This document shows positions 8,359-16,656 of a stretch of DNA of 64,000 nt, piece after piece (within the stretch, counting starts at the first letter, position 1; every line of letters begins with the position of its first letter). Source of the stretch: Nucisporomicrobium flavum (GTDB lineage: Bacteria > Actinomycetota > Actinomycetes > Mycobacteriales > Micromonosporaceae); NCBI RefSeq assembly GCF_016464385.1, contig NZ_JADMLH010000006.1:372001-436000 (forward strand), in the 5' to 3' direction. The notes under the pieces are model-generated. The model was not told where the DNA came from and did no database searches. It saw nothing but the letters and a program-made list of their open reading frames with translations. Made by a program: the position numbers and the translations under genes.

Positions 8359-9597
8359 TCAGAAGGTCACCGGCAGCGCGGACAGTCCCCGCAGGAAGAT
8401 GCCGCCCGGGCGGTACGTCAGCTCCGCCGGGTCGACGGCGAGCGCCAGGTCCGGCATGCGGCGCAGCAGCGTCTCGAATGCCACCTGTCCCTCGACGCGG
8501 GCCAGCGGCGCGCCGACGCAGACGTGGATGCCCTTGCCGAACGTCAGGTGGTGGGACCCGGCGCGGGTCACGTCGAGCGTGTCACCACCGGGGATCGCCC
8601 GCGGATCCCGGTTGGCGCTGGCGATCGAGACCAGCACCACGTCGCCGCGTCTGATCGTGACGCCGGCCAGCTCGACGTCCGCCAGCGCCACGCGGGCCCG
8701 CGGCACCTCCACCGACGGGTCGAACCGCAGCAGTTCCTCGACGGCGCCGCGCAGCAGCCCCGGATCGCGGCGCAGCAGCTCCGGCTGGCCGGGGTGGGTC
8801 AGCAGGGCCAGCGTGCCGTTGCCGATGAGATGCAGCGTCGTCTCGTGCCCGGCGAAGATCAGCACGTAGACCATCGCGAGCAGGTCGTCCTCGGAGAGGC
8901 GGTCGCCGTCCTCCTCGACGTGCACCAGGGCGCTGATCAGGTCGTCGGCCGGGTCCCGCCGCTTCTGCGCGGTCAGCTCGCGCAGATAGTCGATGAACAT
9001 GTCGACCTCGGGCGCGATCCGCTCGGCGAGCTCCAGGCTGCCGTCGAAGGCGGCCAGCGCGGTCGACCAGCGCCGGATGTCGGCCCGCCGCTCCTCGGGC
9101 ACGCCGAGCAGGTCCATGATGATGGTGACCGGGATGGGGAACGCGTAGTCGGCGATCACGTCCATCGTGCGCTCGCCGGTCGCCGCGGCACGCTCCTCGA
9201 CCGCGTCGAGCAGCCGGTCGGCCAGCCGCTGGACGTTCGGCCGCAGCCCTTCGACGAGGCGCGCGGTGAACGCCTTCTGCACGAGCTTGCGCAGCCGGGT
9301 GTGCTCCGGCGGGTCCTTGCCCAACATGATCTCGTTGAACAGCATGTAGACCCCGCGGACGTGCGGCGGCAGCTCCGGGCCCTCGTCGATCTGGCCCAGG
9401 AACGACCGGGTGCTGAACCGGTCGCGGTCCATGAGCACCGCCGACACGTCGGCGTAGCGGGTCAGCAGCCACGCCTCGCGCCCGTCGGGCAGCACGACCC
9501 GGGCCGCGGGCTCGTCCTCGCGCAGGCGCGCGTACCGGCTGTACGGGTCGGCCTTGAAGGCGGGATCGAGGATGTCGAAGGTTCTGAGTCCGGTCAT
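8359..9597 (-). CDS. Cytochrome P450 (412 aa)
   Basis: A full-length bacterial P450: C-helix HTRLRKLVQKAFTARLVEGL, I-helix VLIFAGHETTLHLIGN, K-helix EELLRFDPS, heme loop FGKGIHVCVGAPLARVE. It is closely similar to the P450 at 5878-7110 along its length (shared VQKAFT, YAFPIPVTIIMDLLG and terminal RGLSALP segments), pointing to a duplication within the cluster. ATG 9597 has GGGAG 6 bases upstream. A degenerate cluster element (GCAAGCGGCAGGAAAG, minus strand) lies 83 bases upstream, so it may have its own promoter rather than reading through from the cyclase operon. Confidence 0.92.
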   Translation of the reverse strand: MTGLRTFDILDPAFKADPYSRYARLREDEPAARVVLPDGREAWLLTRYADVSAVLMDRDRFSTRSFLGQIDEGPELPPHVRGVYMLFNEIMLGKDPPEHTRLRKLVQKAFTARLVEGLRPNVQRLADRLLDAVEERAAATGERTMDVIADYAFPIPVTIIMDLLGVPEERRADIRRWSTALAAFDGSLELAERIAPEVDMFIDYLRELTAQKRRDPADDLISALVHVEEDGDRLSEDDLLAMVYVLIFAGHETTLHLIGNGTLALLTHPGQPELLRRDPGLLRGAVEELLRFDPSVEVPRARVALADVELAGVTIRRGDVVLVSIASANRDPRAIPGGDTLDVTRAGSHHLTFGKGIHVCVGAPLARVEGQVAFETLLRRMPDLALAVDPAELTYRPGGIFLRGLSALPVTF

Positions 9598-9699
9598 GTG
9601 CCGCTCCCTTCAGCGCGGGCCGCCCGACGCGCGGCCGGACCCGCCGATGGGCCGAACCTACCGGCGTGACCTGCGCTTTCTTTCCTGCCGCTTGCGGTT

Positions 9700-11199
9700 T
9701 CAGCCGGGTCCGCCGGCGGCGGCGATCAGGGCGAGCGTGCCGGTGATGCGCCGGGGCTCGTACAGCTCCTTCGCGTGCCACAGCGCGGCCCCGCCGAGGG
9801 TCTCGGGCAGCCGCGCGCCGGCCGCGGCGCCGGAGATCTGCCACGCGTACGCCGTTTCCTCGCGCGTGCCTTCCCAGCGGCCCCAGGAGCCGTCGGATCG
9901 CCGGGTGTCGCGGGTCCAGCCGGCCGCGCGGGCGACGGCAGCCCGCGCCCGCGGATCCCGGCATCGGCGCAACGCGACCACCGCGCTCGCCGTGGCGTAG
10001 TACGGCGACGCGTGCCACTTGTCGTCCCAGTGCCCGTCGGGGTGCTGCACCTCGAGCAGGTAGGTCGCGGCCACCGCGATCCCCCGGCGGACGAAGGCGT
10101 CGCGGCTGCGGGCCCCGCACAGCGCCTCGAGGACGTGCGCGTTGGTCGAGGACGACACGCTCCGCTCGCCCGGGAACGTGGCGAAGTGTGTCGGCTGCTC
10201 GTACGGCGCCAGCAGCCGTACGTCCGCCGGCCGGCCCAGCGCCTGCAGGGCCAGCAGCACGATGGCCGTGTCGTCGCTGTCCGGCGCCAGCGCGGGCCCG
10301 GCACCACACCCGCCCTCACCGAGCCCGGCCGCGAGCCAGGGCGCGAGTTCGGCGCCCACCGCCGCCGGCAGCGTCAGCCCGGCCCGGTCCGCCACACCGA
10401 CCAGATGCGCCGCCTCGAAGACGGTCACCGGCGCGACCGTGGGCCAGGCGCCGCCCAGCCGCCGGCCCTCGGCCGTCAGGTAGCCGACCGCGTCCGCGGA
10501 CGGCCGGGCGCTCCACGCCGCTGCCGCCGCGGTGGCCGCCGGGGAGCAGGCCAGCGATCCGTCCGCGAACGGCCGCACGGCGAACGCGGCCGGCAGCCCG
10601 TCGAGGACCTCCAGGGAGTAGTGGGCCGCCACGGGCAGGCGAGCGCCGGAGGTGGCCGCGGCGCGTTGCCGGTGCAGCGCTCGCAGTCCGTCGCGGTGCA
10701 GGCTCAACGCCACGCGTACGCCCGGCAGCGCCGCGTCATCCGGGGCGAGAGCCCGTTCCAGCGACTCCAGCAGGGCGGGGACGGTGAACTCCACCGCGAT
10801 CAGGTCGGGCAGCGCCGCAGGGGCGAGCGCGTACGGGTCGGCGGTCAGGTAGGTCAGCGCCGAGCGGGTCGCCGTGGCTGCGCGCGTACCCATCGGCTCC
10901 GGCGATTGTGCCGTGAGCAGGGCGCACAGCATGGTGGCGGCGGCGAGCGTCGGAACGGCCCGATAGCCGCGGGGCGTTTCCGGCGGTCCCCAGCCTCCGT
11001 CCGGCTGCTGCGCCTCGAGCAGGGACACGAGACCGGCGTACGCGAGATCCTCGGGCAGCAGCCGGGGCTCCCGCAGCCGGAACCGGAGCACCTGGGCCGT
11101 GTCGTACCAGGACGGTCCCAGATCGCTGGTCGGCGCGCGCCGGATGGCGAGCAGCCGGCGGCCGACCTCGCCGGCGACGTCCGAGAGCAGCGCGGTCAT
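9700..11199 (-). CDS. Class II diterpene cyclase (DxDD type)
   Basis: A 499-residue protein with the gamma-beta domain layout of bacterial class II diterpene cyclases. QQPDGGWG (about 65-71), HPDGHWDDKW and RSDGSWGRW are QW-like repeats of the alpha-barrel fold. The catalytic acid motif is DSDD at 307-310 (APDSDDTAIVLLAL). Such enzymes protonate GGPP and cyclise it to a copalyl-type or rearranged diphosphate; the diphosphate is then removed by the class I partner. The length matches the family (about 500). Its ATG overlaps the class I gene's stop by ATGA, so the two are translationally coupled. The stereochemistry and exact product cannot be read from the sequence. Confidence 0.9.
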   Translation of the reverse strand: MTALLSDVAGEVGRRLLAIRRAPTSDLGPSWYDTAQVLRFRLREPRLLPEDLAYAGLVSLLEAQQPDGGWGPPETPRGYRAVPTLAAATMLCALLTAQSPEPMGTRAATATRSALTYLTADPYALAPAALPDLIAVEFTVPALLESLERALAPDDAALPGVRVALSLHRDGLRALHRQRAAATSGARLPVAAHYSLEVLDGLPAAFAVRPFADGSLACSPAATAAAAAWSARPSADAVGYLTAEGRRLGGAWPTVAPVTVFEAAHLVGVADRAGLTLPAAVGAELAPWLAAGLGEGGCGAGPALAPDSDDTAIVLLALQALGRPADVRLLAPYEQPTHFATFPGERSVSSSTNAHVLEALCGARSRDAFVRRGIAVAATYLLEVQHPDGHWDDKWHASPYYATASAVVALRRCRDPRARAAVARAAGWTRDTRRSDGSWGRWEGTREETAYAWQISGAAAGARLPETLGGAALWHAKELYEPRRITGTLALIAAAGGPG

Positions 11200-12143
11200 G
11201 GCGCGACCTCGGCGACGGGGCGGTACCGCGGGGTGCGGGGCATCCAGCGCGCGCTGGCCACGAACCAGCCCTCGTAGTGGCTCAGGTACCGCTCCAGATC
11301 CGCGGCAGCACCGGGCAGGTCGACGCCGACGAGCACGGTGGCCGGCAGGCTCTCCCGCACCGACCGGAACGTCTCGACCTCGCCCCGGGCCACGGTCGCC
11401 ACCCAGGCCGCCGCCCGGTGCCGCGCCCAGCCGAACTCCCGCTCGGCGACGACGACGAGGTTCATGGTGGCTCCCCGCTCGGTCTCCAGCGAGCACAGGT
11501 CGTTGACCCAGCAGGAGTAGTCCCCGGCGGCGGCGCCGGCGAGCTGCACGGCCGGGTGGGTCCGCAGCACCGGGTCGAGCCGCAGGTCGCAGAGGAGGAA
11601 GGAGAGCTCCCGCGACGGCGGCACGGCAGCGGTGAGCGGGCGCATCCGCAGGTACTCCGCCAGCGTCGGCACCGCGCCGCGCCGGCGCAGCTCGACCTCC
11701 CAGAGCGTGGCGCGCAGGTAGCGCAGGATCTCGTGGTGGAAGGCGGTGGTGTCCCAGCCGGGCCGCCACGCCGCGATCGCGTCACCGAGCAGGCCGAGCA
11801 TCCGCACCGCCGGGTCGTCGCCGGGACCGGTACGCGCCCCGGCCAGCACCGAGGCCACCCGCCGGTGCACGCCGCCCAGCCGGGGCACCTCGTGCCGGGG
11901 CAGCCGGTCGGCCCAGGCCTCGTCGAAGAGCCAGAAGAACGCGAACCAGAGCGCCGCGATGCGCAACGCCTCGCGGGACGCCTCCGGGTACGCCAGTCCG
12001 GCCAGCCGTCCTATGCCGATGGTGCCCAGCTCCGGTCCCGCACCGGTCTGCTCGAGGCTGCGCACCAGGAACCGCTCGGCGTCGTCGGCGTACGGGCTCG
12101 CCCGTACGGTGAACGGGCAGTACACCTCGGGCATGGCCTTCAC
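11196..12143 (-). CDS. Class I terpene synthase
   Basis: About 315 residues, all-alpha terpene synthase. The first metal motif is D74-E-A-W-A-D79 (FDEAWAD), a DExxxD variant of DDxxD. The second is the complete NSE triad N214-D-L-C-S218-L-E-T-E222. A C-terminal Arg-Tyr pair (TPRYRP) is present. It ionises an allylic diphosphate, presumably the product of the adjacent class II enzyme. GTG 12143 is chosen since it overlaps the P450 stop as GTGA; ATG 12134 is an alternative three codons later. The gene sits between the P450 and class II genes, with 4-bp overlaps on both sides, so the three are co-translated. Confidence 0.9.
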   Translation of the reverse strand: MKAMPEVYCPFTVRASPYADDAERFLVRSLEQTGAGPELGTIGIGRLAGLAYPEASREALRIAALWFAFFWLFDEAWADRLPRHEVPRLGGVHRRVASVLAGARTGPGDDPAVRMLGLLGDAIAAWRPGWDTTAFHHEILRYLRATLWEVELRRRGAVPTLAEYLRMRPLTAAVPPSRELSFLLCDLRLDPVLRTHPAVQLAGAAAGDYSCWVNDLCSLETERGATMNLVVVAEREFGWARHRAAAWVATVARGEVETFRSVRESLPATVLVGVDLPGAAADLERYLSHYEGWFVASARWMPRTPRYRPVAEVAP

Positions 12144-13336
12144 CACCGCACCGCGAGCGCCGTCACGTCCGGGGCGATGACCCCGGTACGCACCGGCAGC
12201 TCGCTCTCGGGCACGGCGAGCGCGAGCCCGGGCAGCCGCCGCGTCAGGGCCGCCACCGCCACCTGCACCTCCATCCGGGCCAGCGCCGCGCCGAGGCAGA
12301 AGTTGCTGCCCCGGCCGAACGTCGTGTGGTCGGCGGCGCCGCGCCCGGTGACGATGCGCTCCGGATCCGGGTAGTGCTCCTCGTCGCTGTTGGCCGATTC
12401 CAGGCTCGCGACGGCCACCGCGCCCTCGGGCACCGTGCCCCCGGAGAGCTCCACGTCGCAGCGGGCGAGCCGGGGCAGCGCGGCGGAGGCGGGCGTGGTG
12501 AGCCGCAGCAGCTCCTCCACCACCGGCACGGTCAGCTCGTCGTCGTCGCGTACGGCGGCGTACATCTCGGGCTGGCGCAGCAGGATCGGGACGGCTTTGC
12601 TCAGCACCACCGAGACGGAGTGCATCGCGGGCAGGCAGGCCCGCATGGCGAGCGTGGCCAGCCGTTCCGGGTGCACGGCGCCGCGGCGGGCGTCGGCCGC
12701 GACCAGCGCGCCGAGCAGGTCGTCGGTGGCGGCCCGGCGGCGCTGCTCGAGGGCGGTCCGGAAGTACTGGAACACCGTTGCGGACGCCGCCCGTGACTCC
12801 GGGCCGGGCGAGTCGACGGTCACCAGCGGAGCCAGGTCACGCAGCAGCGGCCGGTCGGCGGCGGGGATGCCGGCCAGCTCGCCGATCACGGTCATCGGCA
12901 GCACCGCGGTGTACGCGGCGACGAGGTCGGCCGGCGGTCCCGTGGCGACGAGGCGGTCCAGCAGCTCGTCCGCGATCCGGGCGGTCCGCGGGCGCAACCG
13001 TTCCACCGCCCGCGCCGTGAACCACCGGTTCACCAGCTCGTACGGCATCGAGTGACCGTCCTCGGTGGACGCGGGGGCGGCGGGTGGCGCGTACGCGACA
13101 AGCTCACCGGGCGCCGTCCGGGACAACGCGGCCCGGCTGAACCGCGCGTCCTCGAGCACCACGCGGACGTCGGCGTACCGGGTGACCAGGTACGCGCCGA
13201 CCCCGTTGGCCAAGGTGACGGGGGCGACCGGGCGCTCGGCGCGCAGCCGCCGGTAGATCGGATCGGGGCGCAGCACGTCGGTACGCGCGAAGGGAAACCC
13301 GAGCCGGCCGGCGGGCAGCGCGACGTCACTGGTCAT
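12140..13336 (-). CDS. Atypical cytochrome P450 lacking the I-helix acid/Thr pair
   Basis: A 398-residue P450 with a standard heme loop (FGRGSNFCLGAALARME, Cys347) and K-helix EELLR. The I-helix reads LPAMHSVSVVL (236-246): where most P450s have AGxE/D-T, this one has Ser240 and Val241. The C-helix also deviates: the usual DPPEHTRLR is EDGHSMPYE, losing the arginine that contacts a heme propionate. Oxygen activation may therefore be unusual. ATG 13336 follows GGGGGAGG. It is the first gene of the operon with both cyclases, so it probably handles the first hydrocarbon or an unusual rearrangement. The divergent region upstream has a cluster element. Confidence 0.9.
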   Translation of the reverse strand: MTSDVALPAGRLGFPFARTDVLRPDPIYRRLRAERPVAPVTLANGVGAYLVTRYADVRVVLEDARFSRAALSRTAPGELVAYAPPAAPASTEDGHSMPYELVNRWFTARAVERLRPRTARIADELLDRLVATGPPADLVAAYTAVLPMTVIGELAGIPAADRPLLRDLAPLVTVDSPGPESRAASATVFQYFRTALEQRRRAATDDLLGALVAADARRGAVHPERLATLAMRACLPAMHSVSVVLSKAVPILLRQPEMYAAVRDDDELTVPVVEELLRLTTPASAALPRLARCDVELSGGTVPEGAVAVASLESANSDEEHYPDPERIVTGRGAADHTTFGRGSNFCLGAALARMEVQVAVAALTRRLPGLALAVPESELPVRTGVIAPDVTALAVRW

Positions 13337-13490
13337 CGATCCGCACCTCCCCCGCGGCCGATCGTTCCAGCGCACCCGTCCGGGCGCTTCTCGCCCGTTG
13401 CTCAGGCACGGCGACAACCGCAAGGAGGAACAAGCTGCGCCGCACGCGGGCGGCCTAGCGTCGGTCTGACCGCCGACGCCGGGAGGGGTC
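13337..13490. promoter_or_regulatory. Divergent promoter region of the terpene core
   Basis: This 154-base region separates the minus-strand cyclase operon from the plus-strand P450/GGPP-synthase operon. It holds CTTCTCGCCCGTTGC at 13387-13401, whose complement GCAACGGGCGAGAAG points at the minus-strand P450, 51 bases before its ATG. Clear -35/-10 hexamers are not evident. Confidence 0.45.
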
Positions 13491-14816
13491 ATGACGCTGA
13501 CACGCCGTCCCACCATCCGCGCGCCCCGCGCCTGGCCGCTGCTGGGTCACGCCTGGCCGCTGCTGCGCGACCCGCTGCGCTTCGTGCAGAGCCTTCCCGC
13601 GTACGGCGACGTCGTCTGGATCCGCCTCGGGCCCGCCCGTGCGGCGCTCGTCTGCGACCCCCAGCTGACCAGTGCGGTGCTGCTGGACGACCGTACGTTC
13701 GACAAGGGTGGGCTGCTCGTGGAGCGCGGGCGGGAAGTGGTGGGCAACGGCGTCGGCACGTGCCCGCACGACGAGCACCAGCGTCAGCGCCGGCTGGCCC
13801 GCCCGGCCTTCCACCCCGCACGGCTCCCGCACTACGCCGAGGGGATGCGCCGGCAGATCGCCACGGTCCTGGGCCGGTGGCGCGACGGCCGGGAGATCGA
13901 CGTGCTGGACGAGATGCTGACGCTGACCGGTGGCACCGTCGTGGAGGCCATGTTCGCCGCGACCAGCCTGCCGCCGCGGACGCTCGCCACAGCGCTGGAC
14001 GACTTCGCCACCGTGCTCGCCGGGATCTACCGCCGGATGTTCCTGCCCGCCCCGCTCGACCGGGTGCCGTTGCCCGGCAACCTGCGCTACCGGGCCGCCC
14101 GCAACCGGCTCCGACGCACGGTCGGTGACCTCGTCGCCGACTACCGGCGTACCGGTACGGACCGCGGCGACATCCTCAGCGTGCTGGTCGGATCGGACGG
14201 CCCCGGGTTCACCGACGACGAGATCCACGACCAGGTGGTGACGCTGTTCCTCGCCGGTACGGAGAGCGCGGCGAGCGTCCTGGCCTGGGCGCTGCACGTC
14301 CTGGGCGAACGCCCCGACCTGGAGGACCGGCTGCACCGCGAGGTCGACGCGCTGAGCGGGGACCTGCCCGGCCCCGGGGACCTGCCGTCGCTCGACCTGA
14401 CCGGCCGCATCGTCACCGAGACGCTGCGCGTGTACCCGCCCGGCTGGCTGTTCACCCGGCGTACGACCGCCGCCACCCGGCTGGGCGAGCACGACATCCC
14501 CGCGGGGACGACCGTGGCGTTCAGCCCGTACCTGATGCACCACCGCGCCGACCTGTTCGACGACCCGGAACGCTTCGACCCCGACCGGTGGGACGGTACG
14601 AGCGCCGGCCCGCCCGCGCGCGGCGTCTTCATCCCGTTCGGCGCCGGTGCGCGCAAGTGCCTGGGCGACACCTTCGCCATGACCGAGGCGACGCTGGCGC
14701 TCGCGGCGATCACCCGGCGGTGGCGGCTGCGCCCCGTACCGGGCCGTCCGGTGCGCCGTACGGTCGACACCACGTTGCGCCCCCGCGGGCTGCGCATGCG
14801 TCTCGAGGCGCGGTGA
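13491..14816 (+). CDS. Cytochrome P450, long-type (441 aa), pentalenene-oxygenase-like
   Basis: This P450 is of the eukaryote-like bacterial type used on terpenes, rather than the short CYP105-like type of its neighbours. The N-terminus is proline-rich (PRAWPLLGHAWPLL). It has the I-helix LFLAGTESAASVLAW (acid kept, Thr replaced by Ser), ExxR in TETLRVYPPGW, the PERFDPDRW meander and the heme loop IPFGAGARKCLGDTFAM. It resembles actinobacterial CYP183-type terpene oxidases in layout (family knowledge, not searched). GGAGG precedes ATG 13491. Its stop overlaps the polyprenyl synthase GTG by 4 bases. Confidence 0.9.
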   Translation: MTLTRRPTIRAPRAWPLLGHAWPLLRDPLRFVQSLPAYGDVVWIRLGPARAALVCDPQLTSAVLLDDRTFDKGGLLVERGREVVGNGVGTCPHDEHQRQRRLARPAFHPARLPHYAEGMRRQIATVLGRWRDGREIDVLDEMLTLTGGTVVEAMFAATSLPPRTLATALDDFATVLAGIYRRMFLPAPLDRVPLPGNLRYRAARNRLRRTVGDLVADYRRTGTDRGDILSVLVGSDGPGFTDDEIHDQVVTLFLAGTESAASVLAWALHVLGERPDLEDRLHREVDALSGDLPGPGDLPSLDLTGRIVTETLRVYPPGWLFTRRTTAATRLGEHDIPAGTTVAFSPYLMHHRADLFDDPERFDPDRWDGTSAGPPARGVFIPFGAGARKCLGDTFAMTEATLALAAITRRWRLRPVPGRPVRRTVDTTLRPRGLRMRLEAR

Positions 14817-15820
14817 CGCTCGCGCCGGCCCGGGTCCCGGGCGTCGCGGCGGAGTGGCTCGCCGCGATCGAGGACGGGCTCGCCGAGCGGGTGGCCGGCG
14901 TGCCCGAGCCGCTCACCGGGCCCTGCCGCCGGATCGTCACCGCACCGGCCAAGCGGCTGCGGCCCACCCTCGTGCTGTCGGCGGCCGCCTGCGCGGGCGG
15001 CGCGCTCACCCCGGCCACCCTCGGCTCGGCGGTCGCCGTGGAGCTGCTGCACTGCAGTTCGCTGGTGCACGACGACCTGATCGACGCCGCCGCGGTCCGC
15101 CGCGGGGTGCCCACGGTGAACGCCGCCGAGGGACCGGCGATGGCGATCGTCGCGGGCGACGCGCTCATCGCGCTGGCCGGTGAGGTGGCCGCCGGCGTGG
15201 ACGCCCGGACCGCGGCCGCGATCTCGTCCACCCTGGGCGACCTGTGCCGCGGCGAGGCACGCGAGCTGGCCGGCCGGTACCGCGCCGGGCTGAGCCTCGC
15301 CGAGGCGATCGGCACCGCCGAGGCGAAGACCGGCGCCCTGCTGCGCGCCGCCTGCCGGCTGGGCGCCGAGTCAGCCGGCGCCGACCCCCGGCTGGCGTCC
15401 GCCCTCGACGCCTTCGGGCTGGCCTTCGGCACCTGCCTGCAGCTGGTCGACGACGTGCTCGACGTGGTGAGCACCGACGACCTGCTCGGCAAGCCCACCG
15501 GCGCCGACTTCGCCGCCGGGATCGTCACGCCCCCGGCCGTGCACGCCCTCGCGGCGAGCCCCGAGCTGCGCACCCTGCTGCGTCCGGGGCTCGACGACCA
15601 CGAGCGGCGCCGGGCGCGCGCCCTGCTCTGCGAGCACGGCGTGGGCGCGACAGTCACCCTCGCCTGGAACCTGGCCCGGCACGCGGAGCGCACGCTCGTC
15701 GCGGCCGCCGGCTTCGGCGATCACCTCACGGTCCGTGCGCTGGCCGCGCTGCCCGGCCGGTACGTACGCCGCCAGCTCACCCGCGTCCCGCCGCACCGCC
15801 GGCACCTGGTCGATAGCTAA
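14813..15820 (+). CDS. Polyprenyl (geranylgeranyl) diphosphate synthase
   Basis: A 335-residue trans-isoprenyl diphosphate synthase. The first Asp-rich motif is VHDDLIDAAAVRRG (D87, D88, D91) and the second is LVDDVLDVV (D213, D214, D217); the GKPTGADFAAG loop follows. It condenses IPP with allylic diphosphates to supply C15-C20 precursors. The partnership with a class II cyclase argues for GGPP. GTG 14813 overlaps the P450 stop (GTGA). Like many cluster copies, it has no MEP-pathway genes beside it. The chain length is an inference from context. Confidence 0.9.
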   Translation: MTLAPARVPGVAAEWLAAIEDGLAERVAGVPEPLTGPCRRIVTAPAKRLRPTLVLSAAACAGGALTPATLGSAVAVELLHCSSLVHDDLIDAAAVRRGVPTVNAAEGPAMAIVAGDALIALAGEVAAGVDARTAAAISSTLGDLCRGEARELAGRYRAGLSLAEAIGTAEAKTGALLRAACRLGAESAGADPRLASALDAFGLAFGTCLQLVDDVLDVVSTDDLLGKPTGADFAAGIVTPPAVHALAASPELRTLLRPGLDDHERRRARALLCEHGVGATVTLAWNLARHAERTLVAAAGFGDHLTVRALAALPGRYVRRQLTRVPPHRRHLVDS

Positions 15821-15832
15821 TACGTATGATGT
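15820..15832. promoter_or_regulatory. Box A: candidate GntR operator
   Basis: ATACGTATGATGT is identical over 13 bases to the box at 22796-22808. It contains TATGAT (15825-15830), a good -10 hexamer for the GntR gene that starts at 15863. The position suggests autoregulation by GntR1. Confidence 0.55.
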
Positions 15833-15862
15833 GTGGGCGAGGTGGCGACGGTGGAGGGCACC

Positions 15863-16633
15863 ATGACGGAATCGGAGAACGCTGCCGTGAGCCGGCTCTT
15901 TCCGCCTGCCCGGCACCGGCGACCGGCCAACCTCGCCCGCGCGATCACCGCCGAGCTCGTGGAACGCATCGTGCGAGGCGTGCACCCGCCCGGCAGCTCC
16001 CTGCCCCCCGAACCGCTCCTGGTGGACGGTTTCGGCGTCAGCCGCACGGTCGTCCGCGAAGCCGTCAAGCTCCTGCAGGAGAAGGGCCTGGTGCAGGTAC
16101 GCCAGGGCGCCGGCACGGTGGTCACCCCGCCGGCGATGTGGGACATGCTCGACGAACTCGTGCTGGGCGCGACCATCACCGAGGACGACGGTGTCATGGT
16201 CCTCGACGACCTTGTCGTCACCCGCCGCCTTCTCGAGGCTGACATGGCGAATGTGGCCGCCCGCGTGGCCGGAGCTGAGGCGGTCGAGCAGTTGCGTGCG
16301 CTGGTCGGCCGGATGGACGACCTGGTCGGCGATCACGTCGCGTACGCCGAGCAGGACCGCGCCTTCCACGACACGATCATGCGGACGTCGGGGAACCGCA
16401 TCGCCCGTGCCGTGGTGCGGTCGCTGGAGAGCCAGGTGGTCAACACCGCGCGCTACCTGGGACGGCCGGAGCGGGCGCTGTGCGTGGCCTCCAACCAGGG
16501 GCACCGGCGCATCTACGAGCGCATCGCGGCGGGCGACCCGGCCGGCGCCGCCGAGGCCATGTTCACCCACATCACCGATGCCTGGCTGGTCCGCCGCGGC
16601 GGCGCCGGCGACCCGGCCCGGCTGCGCCGCTGA
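15863..16633 (+). CDS. FadR-subfamily GntR transcriptional regulator (GntR1)
   Basis: A 256-residue regulator. The winged helix is at about 25-95 (PPGSSLPPEPLLVDGFGVSR, then TVVREAVKLLQEKGLVQVRQ), followed by a helical FCD ligand domain (RRLLEADMANVAARV, then DRAFHDTIMRTSGN). FCD metal/ligand residues are in the expected D...H...H pattern. ATG 15863 has GGAGGG 5 bases upstream; a longer GTG start is less likely. Box A lies over its probable -10. Its neighbour GntR2 is a paralog. Family members respond to sugar acids or other organic acids, which fits the dehydratase genes downstream. Confidence 0.9.
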   Translation: MTESENAAVSRLFPPARHRRPANLARAITAELVERIVRGVHPPGSSLPPEPLLVDGFGVSRTVVREAVKLLQEKGLVQVRQGAGTVVTPPAMWDMLDELVLGATITEDDGVMVLDDLVVTRRLLEADMANVAARVAGAEAVEQLRALVGRMDDLVGDHVAYAEQDRAFHDTIMRTSGNRIARAVVRSLESQVVNTARYLGRPERALCVASNQGHRRIYERIAAGDPAGAAEAMFTHITDAWLVRRGGAGDPARLRR

Positions 16634-16656
16634 GATCGCTCGGTAAGGTACGGGCC

